Origin: Clostridia bacterium
GTDB taxonomy: Bacteria; Bacillota; Clostridia; Oscillospirales; CAG-272
Direction of reading: 5' to 3'
NCBI GenBank assembly: GCA_017520505.1
Contig: JAFXFN010000018.1
Location: 62,001-126,000 of the forward strand
Length of the DNA: 64,000 nt
How positions within the stretch are numbered: the first letter of the stretch is position 1; every line of letters begins with the position of its first letter. The translations under genes and the position numbers were made by a program. Positions 53,473-62,353 of this stretch are shown piece by piece. The notes beneath the pieces are model-generated. The model had not been told where the DNA came from and searched no databases. It saw nothing but the letters and a program-made list of their open reading frames with translations.

Positions 53473-54567
53473 TCAAAAATGTATTCTTTCTTCGGTTTTT
53501 GCATCGAAAATAAATACCTTGTGGGGTTTGAGCGAGTATTTAACAGTTTTAGCTGTTGCATCGATCTTACTGTCGGAATTGATTATTGAACGGATAACGG
53601 GGTTAAGAGATGCTTCGTTCTTCGAAACGATGCTTATGTCACGTCCCATTACCTCTACGTTTGAAAGCTCGCAAACAAGTGCGCCGTTTTCATCAAGGTT
53701 AAAGCCTTCGGGACGAATGCCGACTGTTACGTCACGGTCAGAAACACCGGGAACATCAAGAACCGCAGCACCGCCGATATAAAGCTTACCGCCTGCAACA
53801 TTACCCTTGAATACATTTATGGGAGGTGTACCGAGGAACTTTGCAACGAACAGATTTGTAGGATCGTCGTAAATATCCTGCGGTTTGCCGACCTGCTGAA
53901 CGATACCTGTCTTCATAACAACGATCATATCGGAAATACTCATTGCTTCTTCCTGGTCGTGTGTTACGAATACAGTTGTGATACCTGTTTCCTTCTGGAT
54001 TCTGCGGATCTCTTCTCTTGTCTGCAAACGAAGACGTGCATCAAGGTTTGAAAGCGGCTCGTCAAGAAGAAGAACTCTCGGCATCTTTACAAGCGCACGT
54101 GCAATAGCAACACGCTGCTGCTGACCGCCTGAAAGCTCGCTGGGCTTTCTGTCCATAAGATCGTCGATCTGAACAAGCTTTGCAGCCTCAAGTGCTCTTT
54201 CAAGCATCTGATCCTTTGTAAGCTTGTCAGCACCCTTGAGGTTCTGAAGCGGGAACATAATATTCTGCTTTACAGTCATATGCGGATAAAGCGCATAGTT
54301 CTGGAAAACAAGACCTACTCCTCTGTTTTCGGGTGAAAGCTCCGTAACATCCTCTTCACCGAAGAAGATCTGTCCTGAGGACGGCTTCTGCAGACCGCTT
54401 ATCATATAAAGCGTCGTACTTTTACCGCATCCGGAAGGACCGAGGAGACCCACGAGCGTACCGTCGGGGATCGTAAACGTGAAATCATTTACCGCAATAA
54501 CCTCTCCGCCGACTTTCTTGTTGCGGCTCGGAAAGATCTTTGTAAGATTTCGTAATTCTACTTTCAT
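53473..54567 (-). CDS. ABC transporter ATP-binding protein (UgpC/MsmK-like)
   Basis: 364 residues. Walker A GLLGPSGCGKSTTLYMI, signature ELSGGQQQRVAIARAL, Walker B VLLLDEPLSNLDARLR, then the C-terminal regulatory TOBE region with DVTVGIRPEGFNLD, as in the UgpC/MalK/MsmK group. It is encoded in the importer operon, which is less usual in Firmicutes that share one MsmK, so this importer is probably self-sufficient. GGGAGG before ATG 54567. Confidence 0.93.
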   Translation of the reverse strand: MKVELRNLTKIFPSRNKKVGGEVIAVNDFTFTIPDGTLVGLLGPSGCGKSTTLYMISGLQKPSSGQIFFGEEDVTELSPENRGVGLVFQNYALYPHMTVKQNIMFPLQNLKGADKLTKDQMLERALEAAKLVQIDDLMDRKPSELSGGQQQRVAIARALVKMPRVLLLDEPLSNLDARLRLQTREEIRRIQKETGITTVFVTHDQEEAMSISDMIVVMKTGIVQQVGKPQDIYDDPTNLFVAKFLGTPPINVFKGNVAGGKLYIGGAAVLDVPGVSDRDVTVGIRPEGFNLDENGALVCELSNVEVMGRDISIVSKNEASLNPVIRSIINSDSKIDATAKTVKYSLKPHKVFIFDAKTEERIHF

Positions 54568-54623
54568 TTTATCTAACCTCCCAAATCGAAATTATATATT
54601 AAATTAAAATGAAAACGCTTTTA

Positions 54624-55385
54624 TTAATAATCTTCCTTTGAAACTGCTTCTGCATGAAGCTTTTTCTTGTACTCTATCATAGCATCATAGCTGTCGAATA
54701 TCCTCTGGCTTGCCATATCGACCGTGACCGTATCGGATAGCAGATCGTGAATGGCAGACGACGTACGTGTTGCGAATACAAGAATTACATTGAGAAGAAT
54801 TATTGCAAATATTACCAGCACACCGACAAAGCCGATAACGCCGAATAATATCATAAACAAAAGGAACACGGGCACCATTGTTTCAATGGTATATTTTCCG
54901 AGAATGGTTCTGATAAACAGAACAGGGGTCGTTATTTTAACCGAATTTGTGCGCATAACGGCAACACCGAATATCTTTTTGCCGAGTGTCTGTCCGTTGC
55001 CGAATACCATAGGAATTATGAATTCAAGTACAAAGAAAGCAATAAACAATCCCAAGCTGACGATCAGTATGGATAAACTGAGCATCATACGGTAAGCCTT
55101 GATAACCTCGCCGTCGCTGTTCATAGCCTTGTCAGCTTCATAGTATATATTCTTTTCTTCGTCGGTAAGCTTTTCAAAATCTTCAACGGAAATATCGAAA
55201 TCGACACCGTACTGTTCTTCGTACTGCTCATAATACCGTGTCATTTTTTCAGAATATCCGTCATATCCGAAGATAGCCGATAAAGCAGATGCCGCACCGA
55301 TAGCCACTATAGCAAGTATAATAATGTCAAACAAGCATGCAGACATACGTTTCCAGAAACTTGCCTTTTGCACATCAGCTGTCAT
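54624..55385 (-). CDS. RDD-family membrane protein
   Basis: 253 residues. The N-terminal FWKRMSACLFDIIILA is a typical RDD opening with R and D, and FGNGQTLGKKIFGVAVMR is the second conserved block. About four membrane helices with an acidic external loop (DFEKLTDEEKN). ATG 55385 with GGAAAGGG upstream. It precedes the ABC importer genes with no terminator, so it is likely the first gene of that operon. Function unknown. Confidence 0.8.
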   Translation of the reverse strand: MTADVQKASFWKRMSACLFDIIILAIVAIGAASALSAIFGYDGYSEKMTRYYEQYEEQYGVDFDISVEDFEKLTDEEKNIYYEADKAMNSDGEVIKAYRMMLSLSILIVSLGLFIAFFVLEFIIPMVFGNGQTLGKKIFGVAVMRTNSVKITTPVLFIRTILGKYTIETMVPVFLLFMILFGVIGFVGVLVIFAIILLNVILVFATRTSSAIHDLLSDTVTVDMASQRIFDSYDAMIEYKKKLHAEAVSKEDY

Positions 55386-55423
55386 ATAATTCCCTTTCCG
55401 TTTTGCTTTATTTGTTACAGTAC

Positions 55424-55444
55424 ACAACGCTTATATAGTGTTGT
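55424..55444. promoter_or_regulatory. Operator-like inverted repeat in the RDD/ABC leader
   Basis: ACAACGCT (55424-55431) and AGTGTTGT (55437-55444): 8-bp arms with one mismatch and a 5-bp spacer, about 20 bp beyond the -10 of the minus-strand promoter. Located between the divergent nuclease/transport and deo operons. Confidence 0.4.
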
Positions 55445-55462
55445 ATTATCACGTACGTAGTT

Positions 55463-55491
55463 ATTGTACCACAGATAAAGACAAAAATCAA
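55463..55491 (-). promoter_or_regulatory. Sigma-A-type promoter for RDD-ABC-nuclease operon
   Basis: Minus strand: TTGATT (55491-55486), 17 bp, TACAAT (55468-55463). Confidence 0.6.
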
Positions 55492-55603
55492 CCTTTTTTT
55501 CAATTAAAACCGAATTTATTTCTGTTTTGTAATAACTTTTTAATATTTAAATCGTTATGATAAGAGATATACGGCTCAACTGTACAAAAATCCTTTTTTT
55601 TTC

Positions 55604-55632
55604 TTGACATAACGCAACTAATGTTTTATAAT
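55604..55632 (+). promoter_or_regulatory. Consensus sigma-A promoter for deoC operon
   Basis: TTGACA (55604-55609), 17 bp, TATAAT (55627-55632), 35 bp before the deoC start. Perfect hexamers imply strong expression unless repressed. Confidence 0.85.
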
Positions 55633-55667
55633 AGAAAAAAATTGCATTTTTGAAAGGATATAAAAAA

Positions 55668-56333
55668 ATGGACATCAAAAACATTTTATCAAAGTGTGAC
55701 CACACACTTCTCGCTCAGACTTCAACTTGGGAGCAGATCAAGAAAATATGTGACGACGGAATGAAATATGCAACAGCTTCCGTTTGTATTCCCCCGAGCT
55801 TTGTTAAGCGTGCAAAGGAATATGTAGGCGACAAGCTCGCTATCTGTACTGTTATCGGATTCCCCAACGGTTACTGCACAACAGCCGTTAAGGTTTTCGA
55901 AACAGCTGACGCTGTTAAAAACGGTGCTGACGAGATCGATATGGTTATCAACATCGGCGACCTCAAGGACGGCAAGGATGACGAAGTACGTGAAGAGATC
56001 CGTCAGATCAAGGCTGCTTGTAACGGAAAACTTCTCAAGGTAATCATCGAAACATGCCTTCTCACAGAGGATGAAAAAATCCGTATGTGCAAGCTCGTAA
56101 CAGAAGCAGGCGCTGACTATATCAAGACATCAACAGGCTTCTCAACAGCAGGTGCAACACTTGACGACGTTAAGCTTATGTATGCTAATGTTGGCGAAGG
56201 CGTTCTCGTTAAGGCTGCAGGCGGTATCTCCAACCTTGACGACGCTCAGGCGTTTATCGATGCAGGTGCATCACGTCTCGGAACAAGCCGTGTAGTTAAG
56301 GCAGTTCAGGGCATCGAAGGCTCAGGCTATTGA
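55668..56333 (+). CDS. deoC: Deoxyribose-phosphate aldolase
   Basis: 221 residues, class I aldolase TIM barrel. [16 protein letters not shown] at the start, [28 protein letters not shown] with the catalytic-pocket lysine, and the Schiff-base lysine in YIKTSTGF are as in DeoC. It splits 2-deoxyribose-5-phosphate into acetaldehyde and glyceraldehyde-3-phosphate. GAAAGGAT before ATG 55668. First gene of deoC - deoB::cdd - pdp. Confidence 0.97.
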   Translation: MDIKNILSKCDHTLLAQTSTWEQIKKICDDGMKYATASVCIPPSFVKRAKEYVGDKLAICTVIGFPNGYCTTAVKVFETADAVKNGADEIDMVINIGDLKDGKDDEVREEIRQIKAACNGKLLKVIIETCLLTEDEKIRMCKLVTEAGADYIKTSTGFSTAGATLDDVKLMYANVGEGVLVKAAGGISNLDDAQAFIDAGASRLGTSRVVKAVQGIEGSGY

Positions 56334-56336
56334 TTT

Positions 56337-57914
56337 ATGAAAAAAAATAACAAACGTGCTTTTCTCATCGTTCTTGACAGTATGGGCATCGGCGAAATGC
56401 CGGATGCCCATATCTGGAATGATGAAGGAAGCGATACATTGGGCGCAATACAGAACCATCCCGAATTCAACTGCCCCAATCTTGCAAAACTCGGACTTTT
56501 CAACATCGAAGGCGTAAAGGGTGAAAAAGCCCCGATGCCCTCGGCTTCCTATGCAAGAATGCACGAAGCATCGCTCGGCAAGGACACAACGATAGGCCAT
56601 TGGGAAATTGCGGGAATTTGTTCTGAAAAGCCGTTCCCTACCTATCCCGACGGATTTCCTGCTGAGGTGATAGAAAAATTTGAAAAGCTCACGGGCAGAG
56701 GTACGCTTTGCAACAAACCCTATTCGGGTACAGATGTTATACGTGACTTTGGCGAAGAACACATAAAAACAGGCAAGCTTATCGTTTACACGTCTGCTGA
56801 CAGCGTATTTCAGATCGCCGCACACGAGGACGTTGTGCCGATAGAAATGCTTTATGAATACTGCAAGATCGCTCGTGAAATGCTTAAGGGTGAGCACGGT
56901 GTCGGCCGTGTTATTGCCCGTCCCTTTGAGGGTGTTCATCCCTTCAAGCGTACGCCGAGACGTCACGACTTTTCGCTTGTTCCTCCCTCTGATACAGTTT
57001 CCTCTTTGCTTAAGGATAACGGATTTGATACAATATCCGTAGGCAAAATATACGATATTTTTGCAGGTGTCGGATTTACGGAAAGCTATCCCACGGTAAG
57101 CAACACCGACGGAATGGATAAGCTTGATGCCGTTATGGAGCGTGACTTTAACGGTCTTTGCTTTGTAAATCTTGTCGATTTTGATATGGTTTACGGACAC
57201 AGAAATGACATTTCGGGTTACGCACGTGCTATGACGGAATTTGACCAAAGGCTCGGAAAAGTTCTTGAATCGATGAAAGAAGACGATATTCTTATCATAA
57301 CGGCAGACCACGGATGCGATCCGTCCACACCGTCTACCGACCATTCAAGAGAATATACGCCTATGCTCGTTTACGGAAATAAGATAAAGCCGGGTATCAA
57401 TCTCGGCACACGAAATACGTTTGCTGACATCGGCGCTACTGTTCTTGATTGGTTCTCTGTATCAAGCGATAAAATTTCGGGAAGCTCTTTTCTTGAAGAG
57501 GTTTCAGATATAACCGACAGCAAGCTTCTGGATATGGCTATAGAAGCACGTAAAAATTCTTATTCGCCGTATTCAAATTTCCGTGTAGGTGCGGCACTTT
57601 TGTCAAAAAGCGGAAAGGTCTATAAGGGCTGTAACGTTGAAAATGCCGCATATTCGCCCACTAACTGTGCCGAAAGAACGGCTGTGTTCAAGGCAGTCAG
57701 CGAGGGTGAGTGTGATTTTGAAGCAATCGCCATCGTAGGCGGAAAGGGTGAGGAGCCAAGCGAGCTTTGTGCACCGTGCGGTGTTTGCCGTCAGGTGCTT
57801 GCCGAATTCTGTACGGGCGATTTTAAAATAATTATGGGTACACCCGAAAATATAAAGGTTTGTACACTTAGCGAGCTTTTACCGTATTCTTTCGGCAAAA
57901 GCAATTTAGAGTAA
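56337..57914 (+). CDS. deoB: Phosphopentomutase-cytidine deaminase fusion (DeoB::Cdd)
   Basis: 525 residues, two enzymes in one reading frame. Residues about 1-390 are phosphopentomutase: FLIVLDSMGIGEMPDA (metal Asp), GHWEIAG (phospho-accepting Thr in KDTTIGHWE), and the metal motifs ITADHGCDP and TDHSREYTPML. Residues about 395-525 are a complete cytidine deaminase: GCNVENAAYSPTNCAERTA (Cys and catalytic Glu) and APCGVCRQVL (zinc Cys pair). It would convert (deoxy)cytidine to (deoxy)uridine and move phosphate between C1 and C5 of (deoxy)ribose. Cdd and DeoB are normally separate neighbours. No frameshift or stop remnant is seen at the junction. 3 nt after deoC. Confidence 0.94.
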   Translation: MKKNNKRAFLIVLDSMGIGEMPDAHIWNDEGSDTLGAIQNHPEFNCPNLAKLGLFNIEGVKGEKAPMPSASYARMHEASLGKDTTIGHWEIAGICSEKPFPTYPDGFPAEVIEKFEKLTGRGTLCNKPYSGTDVIRDFGEEHIKTGKLIVYTSADSVFQIAAHEDVVPIEMLYEYCKIAREMLKGEHGVGRVIARPFEGVHPFKRTPRRHDFSLVPPSDTVSSLLKDNGFDTISVGKIYDIFAGVGFTESYPTVSNTDGMDKLDAVMERDFNGLCFVNLVDFDMVYGHRNDISGYARAMTEFDQRLGKVLESMKEDDILIITADHGCDPSTPSTDHSREYTPMLVYGNKIKPGINLGTRNTFADIGATVLDWFSVSSDKISGSSFLEEVSDITDSKLLDMAIEARKNSYSPYSNFRVGAALLSKSGKVYKGCNVENAAYSPTNCAERTAVFKAVSEGECDFEAIAIVGGKGEEPSELCAPCGVCRQVLAEFCTGDFKIIMGTPENIKVCTLSELLPYSFGKSNLE

Positions 57915-57930
57915 TAAGGAGATATGCGCC

Positions 57931-59232
57931 ATGCGTATGTTTGATATCATTAAAAAGAAAAGAGACGGCGGCACCTTGACAGATGCCGAGATAAACTGGT
58001 TTATCAAGGGATACGTAAACGGTGACATTCCCGATTATCAGGTGTCAGCTCTCTGTATGGCTATATATTTCAGAGGTATGACTCTTGAAGAAACGACAGC
58101 CCTTACGTTTGCTGTACGTGATTCGGGAAAGAAGCTTGACTTTCCGAACGTCAACGGTCTGCGTGTTGACAAGCATTCAACGGGCGGTGTCGGTGACAAG
58201 ACGAGTCTTGTTATCGCCCCCATCGTTGCAACGCTCGGTGTCAAGGTCGCAAAGATGAGCGGTCGAGGTCTCGGCCACACAGGTGGCACGATAGACAAGC
58301 TTGAAGCCATACCCAGCTTCCGTACCGATATACCGCTTGATGAATTTCAGAGCATTGTTAATGATATCGGCATTGCCATTATCGGACAGAGCAATGATAT
58401 GACCCCTGCAGATAAGCTTTTGTACGGACTTCGTGACGTTACGGCAACCATCGACAGCTTGCCGCTTATCGTTTCGAGCATTATGGGTAAAAAGCTTGCC
58501 GCAGACGATGACTGCATCGTGCTCGACGTTAAAACGGGAAGCGGCGCATTTATGAAGACCGTTGAAGCGAGCCGTGAGCTTGCCGAATGGATGGTCGAAA
58601 TAGGTAAGCGTGCGGGTAAACGTGTATGCGCAATGATAACGGATATGGACATTCCGCTCGGATTTTCCATCGGTAATTCCCTTGAAGTTATCGAAGCCAT
58701 CGAGACACTCAAAGGTAACGGTCCTGCTGACCTTACCGAAATTTGCATAGAGCTTGCCACACGCATGCTTTACCTTGCGGAAAAAGGCACAATGGACGAA
58801 TGCCGTGCAAACGTTCTTCGTGTCATCGAAAACGGCGAAGCGCTTAAAACATTTGCGAAAATGGTTGAAGCACAGGGTGGAAACAAGGATTGGATACTTG
58901 CTCCCGAAAACTTCCCCGCTGCTCCCTACTGTGAGGAGATCAAAGCCGAGAAATCGGGTTACATCGTCGGAATCGATACGGAGGGATATGGAATTGCAAG
59001 CCTCTTGCTCGGTGCAGGACGTAACACAAAAGAAGATGTTATCGACAGCACGGCAGGTATCATTCTTAAAAAGAAGTTCGGTGACTACGTAAACAAGGGT
59101 GACGTTATTGCAACGATGTATACGTCAAACAACACCTCATTTACAGCATCACGCAAGAAATTCCTTGAATCAACAAAGATGGGCAACGATGCCCCTGTTA
59201 AGCGTCCGCTTATACTTGATATTGTTGAATAA
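57931..59232 (+). CDS. pdp: Pyrimidine-nucleoside phosphorylase
   Basis: 433 residues. DKHSTGGVGDKTSLVIAPI (phosphate-binding), KMSGRGLGHTGGTIDKLEAI (the thymidine/pyrimidine phosphorylase signature), and KTGSGAFM in the middle. It cleaves thymidine, deoxyuridine and uridine to base plus (deoxy)ribose-1-phosphate, the substrate of the preceding DeoB. AAGGAG 9 nt before ATG 57931. Last gene before a terminator. Confidence 0.96.
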   Translation: MRMFDIIKKKRDGGTLTDAEINWFIKGYVNGDIPDYQVSALCMAIYFRGMTLEETTALTFAVRDSGKKLDFPNVNGLRVDKHSTGGVGDKTSLVIAPIVATLGVKVAKMSGRGLGHTGGTIDKLEAIPSFRTDIPLDEFQSIVNDIGIAIIGQSNDMTPADKLLYGLRDVTATIDSLPLIVSSIMGKKLAADDDCIVLDVKTGSGAFMKTVEASRELAEWMVEIGKRAGKRVCAMITDMDIPLGFSIGNSLEVIEAIETLKGNGPADLTEICIELATRMLYLAEKGTMDECRANVLRVIENGEALKTFAKMVEAQGGNKDWILAPENFPAAPYCEEIKAEKSGYIVGIDTEGYGIASLLLGAGRNTKEDVIDSTAGIILKKKFGDYVNKGDVIATMYTSNNTSFTASRKKFLESTKMGNDAPVKRPLILDIVE

Positions 59233-59247
59233 GCTACCATAAACATT

Positions 59248-59288
59248 AAGGGCATTGCTCGGTGATACGATCACATGGCAATGCCCTT
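59248..59288 (+). terminator. Terminator of the deo operon
   Basis: Perfect 11-bp stem AAGGGCATTGC / GCAATGCCCTT with a 19-nt loop, followed by GTTTATTTTG. Confidence 0.75.
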
Positions 59289-59339
59289 GTTTATTTTGTC
59301 TTAACGTCAACCATTGTAATAAACTGTTGTATAATTTTT

Positions 59340-59654
59340 TCACACTACTTTTTCGTAACGGCAATGCTTCGCAACCCCTGTTTCATCAAAAAAAATCATA
59401 AAATATTCGGGAGGGGTAGTTCCAAAATAACCTACTTTTTTAGGTTTAATCAGATAGCCGCACGCACAATTGCAATATAACCCATCTTCATTGGGGTATC
59501 CTTGCTTCCTATCAAAATTACCGTATTTTTCAACTATCTGTATTGAGGTTAAACCGACAACTTCATCTGCGTCGTATTTATATTTTGTACCGCAGCTTGA
59601 AAAACAAAGTAATATCGCCACAATTACAACAAACAGTATACATTTTCTTTTCAT
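59340..59654 (-). CDS. Small lipoprotein
   Basis: About 104 residues. Lipoprotein signal with lipobox FSSC, then a short folded region with YCNCACGYL, a Cys triplet of unknown role, and EVVGLTSIQIVEKYGNFDRK, weakly like a SmpA/BamE fold. GGAGG lies 6 nt before ATG 59654; the ATG just upstream at 59657 is also possible. Function unknown. Confidence 0.6.
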   Translation of the reverse strand: MKRKCILFVVIVAILLCFSSCGTKYKYDADEVVGLTSIQIVEKYGNFDRKQGYPNEDGLYCNCACGYLIKPKKVGYFGTTPPEYFMIFFDETGVAKHCRYEKVV

Positions 59655-59784
59655 CATAGTCCTCCACATTGTCTTTTTCCAAATTCATCATAGCACGATT
59701 GATATCGTTTTTCAATAAATTTTATTCGTTTATTTTGTAAATATTCTATTTACATCTGACAGACGTAATGAAACGGTAAAATAA

Positions 59785-59811
59785 TAATCCCCATCGATAT
59801 GATGGGGATTA
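59785..59811. terminator. Hairpin terminator
   Basis: Perfect 11-bp stem TAATCCCCATC / GATGGGGATTA, loop GATAT, downstream of the Cys-rich gene on the minus strand. Confidence 0.7.
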
Positions 59812-59831
59812 TATTATGGAACAGTTCTAAT

Positions 59832-60677
59832 TCATCTGTCGTTCTTTCTGCAGGGAGAATTATTTGAGCCTTTCTGCAAACCGGGGGGAGAAAATTCGTT
59901 TATCGGGAATTCCATAGCACGGAATACAGAACAGGGATCATCGCTTTCAACGTATTCACATTCCTTTTCGGGAACGGAATATTCCGTTGCGCTGATAAGA
60001 TACTGTTCGGGACGTTCAATTCTCGTTACAGAGAAGAAGCCGATAGACACAGCAAGGAAACGGTCACCGGGATCTGTAAGATCTCCTGCAACTCTGCCCG
60101 AAATGTGTCCGGGCACTTCGCTTGCCGAGCAACAGCAGCAACAGCAAGAGCACTGCTGTCTTTCAAGAATACGGGTGGTGAGTATTACGGGTTCTGCAAG
60201 CTCAACCACCGCAACGGGCAGATTGGTACTGCCGCAGCAGTTATTTGCAAGCTCGGGCACTGTACAGAAGCTGTCTTCGTCGGGGTTGCTTCTGAATATT
60301 GAAACGTTGCCCTCGCTTCCGAAAAGCACAACCTTTTTATCACATACGGCGATGCCCTCTATTATCTGGCGGTTTGACATACATACGCAACATTCAAACG
60401 TCATTCTGACATAGATACGTATATCTACCTGATAAAAGCCTCTGTTAAAGGGTACGGGGTTTACCGTTATATTTGTTGCCGCAATAGATGCCGAGCAGGT
60501 GCGGACGTTGCTTGAATGTTCAACAACGTCACGGCCGTAATCGGTAAGAAAAACGGGTACATCCTCAAAGCAGTCTTTATCTCTGCAGCTGTCAAGAATG
60601 CGGTAAGTATCTATATAGGCTAAATCTCGGGAGTTACCGATCCCTCCTGAGCAACAGCCATTTCTGTTATCTGGCAC
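59832..60677 (-). CDS. Cys-rich conserved clostridial protein with six consecutive cysteines
   Basis: 281 residues, GTG start with GGAGG about 11 nt upstream. No signal peptide or membrane helix. The N-terminal half contains TYRILDSCRDKDCFEDVPVF and FYQVDIRIYVRMTFECCVCM; the middle has CSCCCCCCSA, six Cys in a row, and the end is rich in Pro/Asn/Arg. It resembles uncharacterised proteins conserved in Clostridia. The composition suggests metal binding or disulfide cross-linking, as in spore-coat or morphogenetic proteins, but this is inference. An upstream sequence (CATATTATA on the minus strand, 60755-60747) resembles a mother-cell sigma -10 box. Confidence 0.6.
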   Translation of the reverse strand: MPDNRNGCCSGGIGNSRDLAYIDTYRILDSCRDKDCFEDVPVFLTDYGRDVVEHSSNVRTCSASIAATNITVNPVPFNRGFYQVDIRIYVRMTFECCVCMSNRQIIEGIAVCDKKVVLFGSEGNVSIFRSNPDEDSFCTVPELANNCCGSTNLPVAVVELAEPVILTTRILERQQCSCCCCCCSASEVPGHISGRVAGDLTDPGDRFLAVSIGFFSVTRIERPEQYLISATEYSVPEKECEYVESDDPCSVFRAMEFPINEFSPPGLQKGSNNSPCRKNDR

Positions 60678-60777
60678 TTGGATTCTATCCTCCGTAAAAT
60701 AATATCATATAAAAATCCTGAAAGCGGTCGTTGACCGTTCTCACTATATAATATGATAAGGAGGAAAGTTTGACACA

Positions 60778-62352
60778 CTATTTTCTTTTTAAAAGCGACA
60801 CTATAACACAAAAAATAACAATCAGCGCAGGAGCTATATATTTATATATTTCATTGCTGCTGTTATCGTTCGGCAGTTCAAATTCAAGCGTGAGTGAGTC
60901 AGATGACGTATAGTTCATATCAAACGGTATGATATCGGTATATTTTACGATTACCTTTTTATTATCATCCGTCAATTCACTTGTAACGTCATACGATAAT
61001 TTTTGTCCCGTCTTTGCTTTAAGCTCACCCACAAGCGACACTATACCGTCCTTACATTCTATTGTCACATCGGTTGAATCAAGCTCAAGTGATTTTTCTG
61101 TCAGTTCAATATCGGCACAAGAAATATAATAGTTCCCTTTTTCATCTTCATATACCGCAACTATTTTTTTATCGTTCACACAAGACAATTGTGATGTATC
61201 AATGCTTATAATCTCCTTGGCATCTCCCTCATAAAGCTTGTTACCCTCGTAAATACATCCTTTATAAAGCGATATTTTTTCGTTTTTAAGCTTTTCGGGC
61301 ACCATTATTTTCACTTTTGCTTTTTCACCGTAGACAGCGGAAAAGCCCGAAACGGTAAACGGGGTTACATCTTTACTTTTTTGCACCTCAATTTTTTCTT
61401 TTGCAAGCGTTGGTGTAGGAAGTGCTGTCAAAAAATATTTTTCCATATCAGGTATATGCAATTCTGAAAAATCCTCTGTATTTTCCCCACACAGAAAATA
61501 GTTGTCACGCATAACATTGACGCCGTCTGAGGTTATCGCATCGTCCCACGTAACGTCAACACCGTACCATTTTCCAAAAATCATCACGGCACACCACATA
61601 TGCGCTTCACGTACACCGTCCGTATTTATACCGTCACCCGGAATGAGCACACACGGAACGCCGACAGCATCGCAAAGCATTTTAAAAGCCTTTGAATATC
61701 CCTCGCAAACAGGGCCTTTTTCAGCATCGTTGTTGCTTGTCAAAGCTGACAGCGCACGCCACGCACTTTTATCGGCTTTATCGTCTTCGCCGTTTCTTAC
61801 GTGTTCATTGTATACGTTATTTTTGCAAAGAAAGTCGTGAAAAAATTTTATTTTATCATAAACTGATGGATATTCTTCGGCATTTTTTATTATCTTGTCT
61901 ATCTTTTCTTTAACTGCTTCCGCTTCTTTTATAACGTCCGATGGGGATTTGAAATCTGACGGAAAATAATATTCACATTCGTCCTTTTTCTTGGCGGTTA
62001 TAACTGAAACACCGCCGTCTGATTCAATATAAGTAAAGGACAGCTTTTCATAAGATATCCAGAAGCATTCGGGGTGGTCAAGCACGAATGCGGCAGATGA
62101 CCTTTGCAAAATATTGCTTATATCATCCTTTGATATATTTTCGGAAAAACGTATCTCTATTTCAGCTTTGCCGTCCTTCATTTTTTCGGAATTTTTCAAA
62201 AACGTATCGTATACCGTCATTTCTGACTTCGTTAATGCATCACGGTACAAAACACCGTAGCTGATGTCCTTTGCCGTTATATTTATTTCAAACGAAAAAA
62301 AGCACAAATTCAACAGAAGAAATACCGAAAATAATTTTCTTATGTAAGACAT
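60778..62352 (-). CDS. Membrane-anchored transglutaminase-like protein
   Basis: 524 residues. Signal peptide, a helical N-terminal region, then a transglutaminase-like (papain-fold) core with Cys in GPVCEGYSKAFKMLCDAVGV, His in EAHMWCAVMIFG and Asp in YGVDVTWDD: a full catalytic triad. Two or more beta-sandwich regions follow and a C-terminal membrane helix ends in LLKRK. It would act outside the membrane as a protease- or transglutaminase-like enzyme, possibly on the cell wall. ATG 62352 with AGAGG upstream; it starts 1-2 nt after the SDR stop. Confidence 0.82.
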   Translation of the reverse strand: MSYIRKLFSVFLLLNLCFFSFEINITAKDISYGVLYRDALTKSEMTVYDTFLKNSEKMKDGKAEIEIRFSENISKDDISNILQRSSAAFVLDHPECFWISYEKLSFTYIESDGGVSVITAKKKDECEYYFPSDFKSPSDVIKEAEAVKEKIDKIIKNAEEYPSVYDKIKFFHDFLCKNNVYNEHVRNGEDDKADKSAWRALSALTSNNDAEKGPVCEGYSKAFKMLCDAVGVPCVLIPGDGINTDGVREAHMWCAVMIFGKWYGVDVTWDDAITSDGVNVMRDNYFLCGENTEDFSELHIPDMEKYFLTALPTPTLAKEKIEVQKSKDVTPFTVSGFSAVYGEKAKVKIMVPEKLKNEKISLYKGCIYEGNKLYEGDAKEIISIDTSQLSCVNDKKIVAVYEDEKGNYYISCADIELTEKSLELDSTDVTIECKDGIVSLVGELKAKTGQKLSYDVTSELTDDNKKVIVKYTDIIPFDMNYTSSDSLTLEFELPNDNSSNEIYKYIAPALIVIFCVIVSLLKRK

Positions 62353-62353
62353 T

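Noticed and set aside
56322..57344. 340-codon open frame on the minus strand
   Set aside because: Fully antisense to the deoB part of the fusion gene, with the Arg/Lys/Phe-rich make-up of a shadow frame and no SD.
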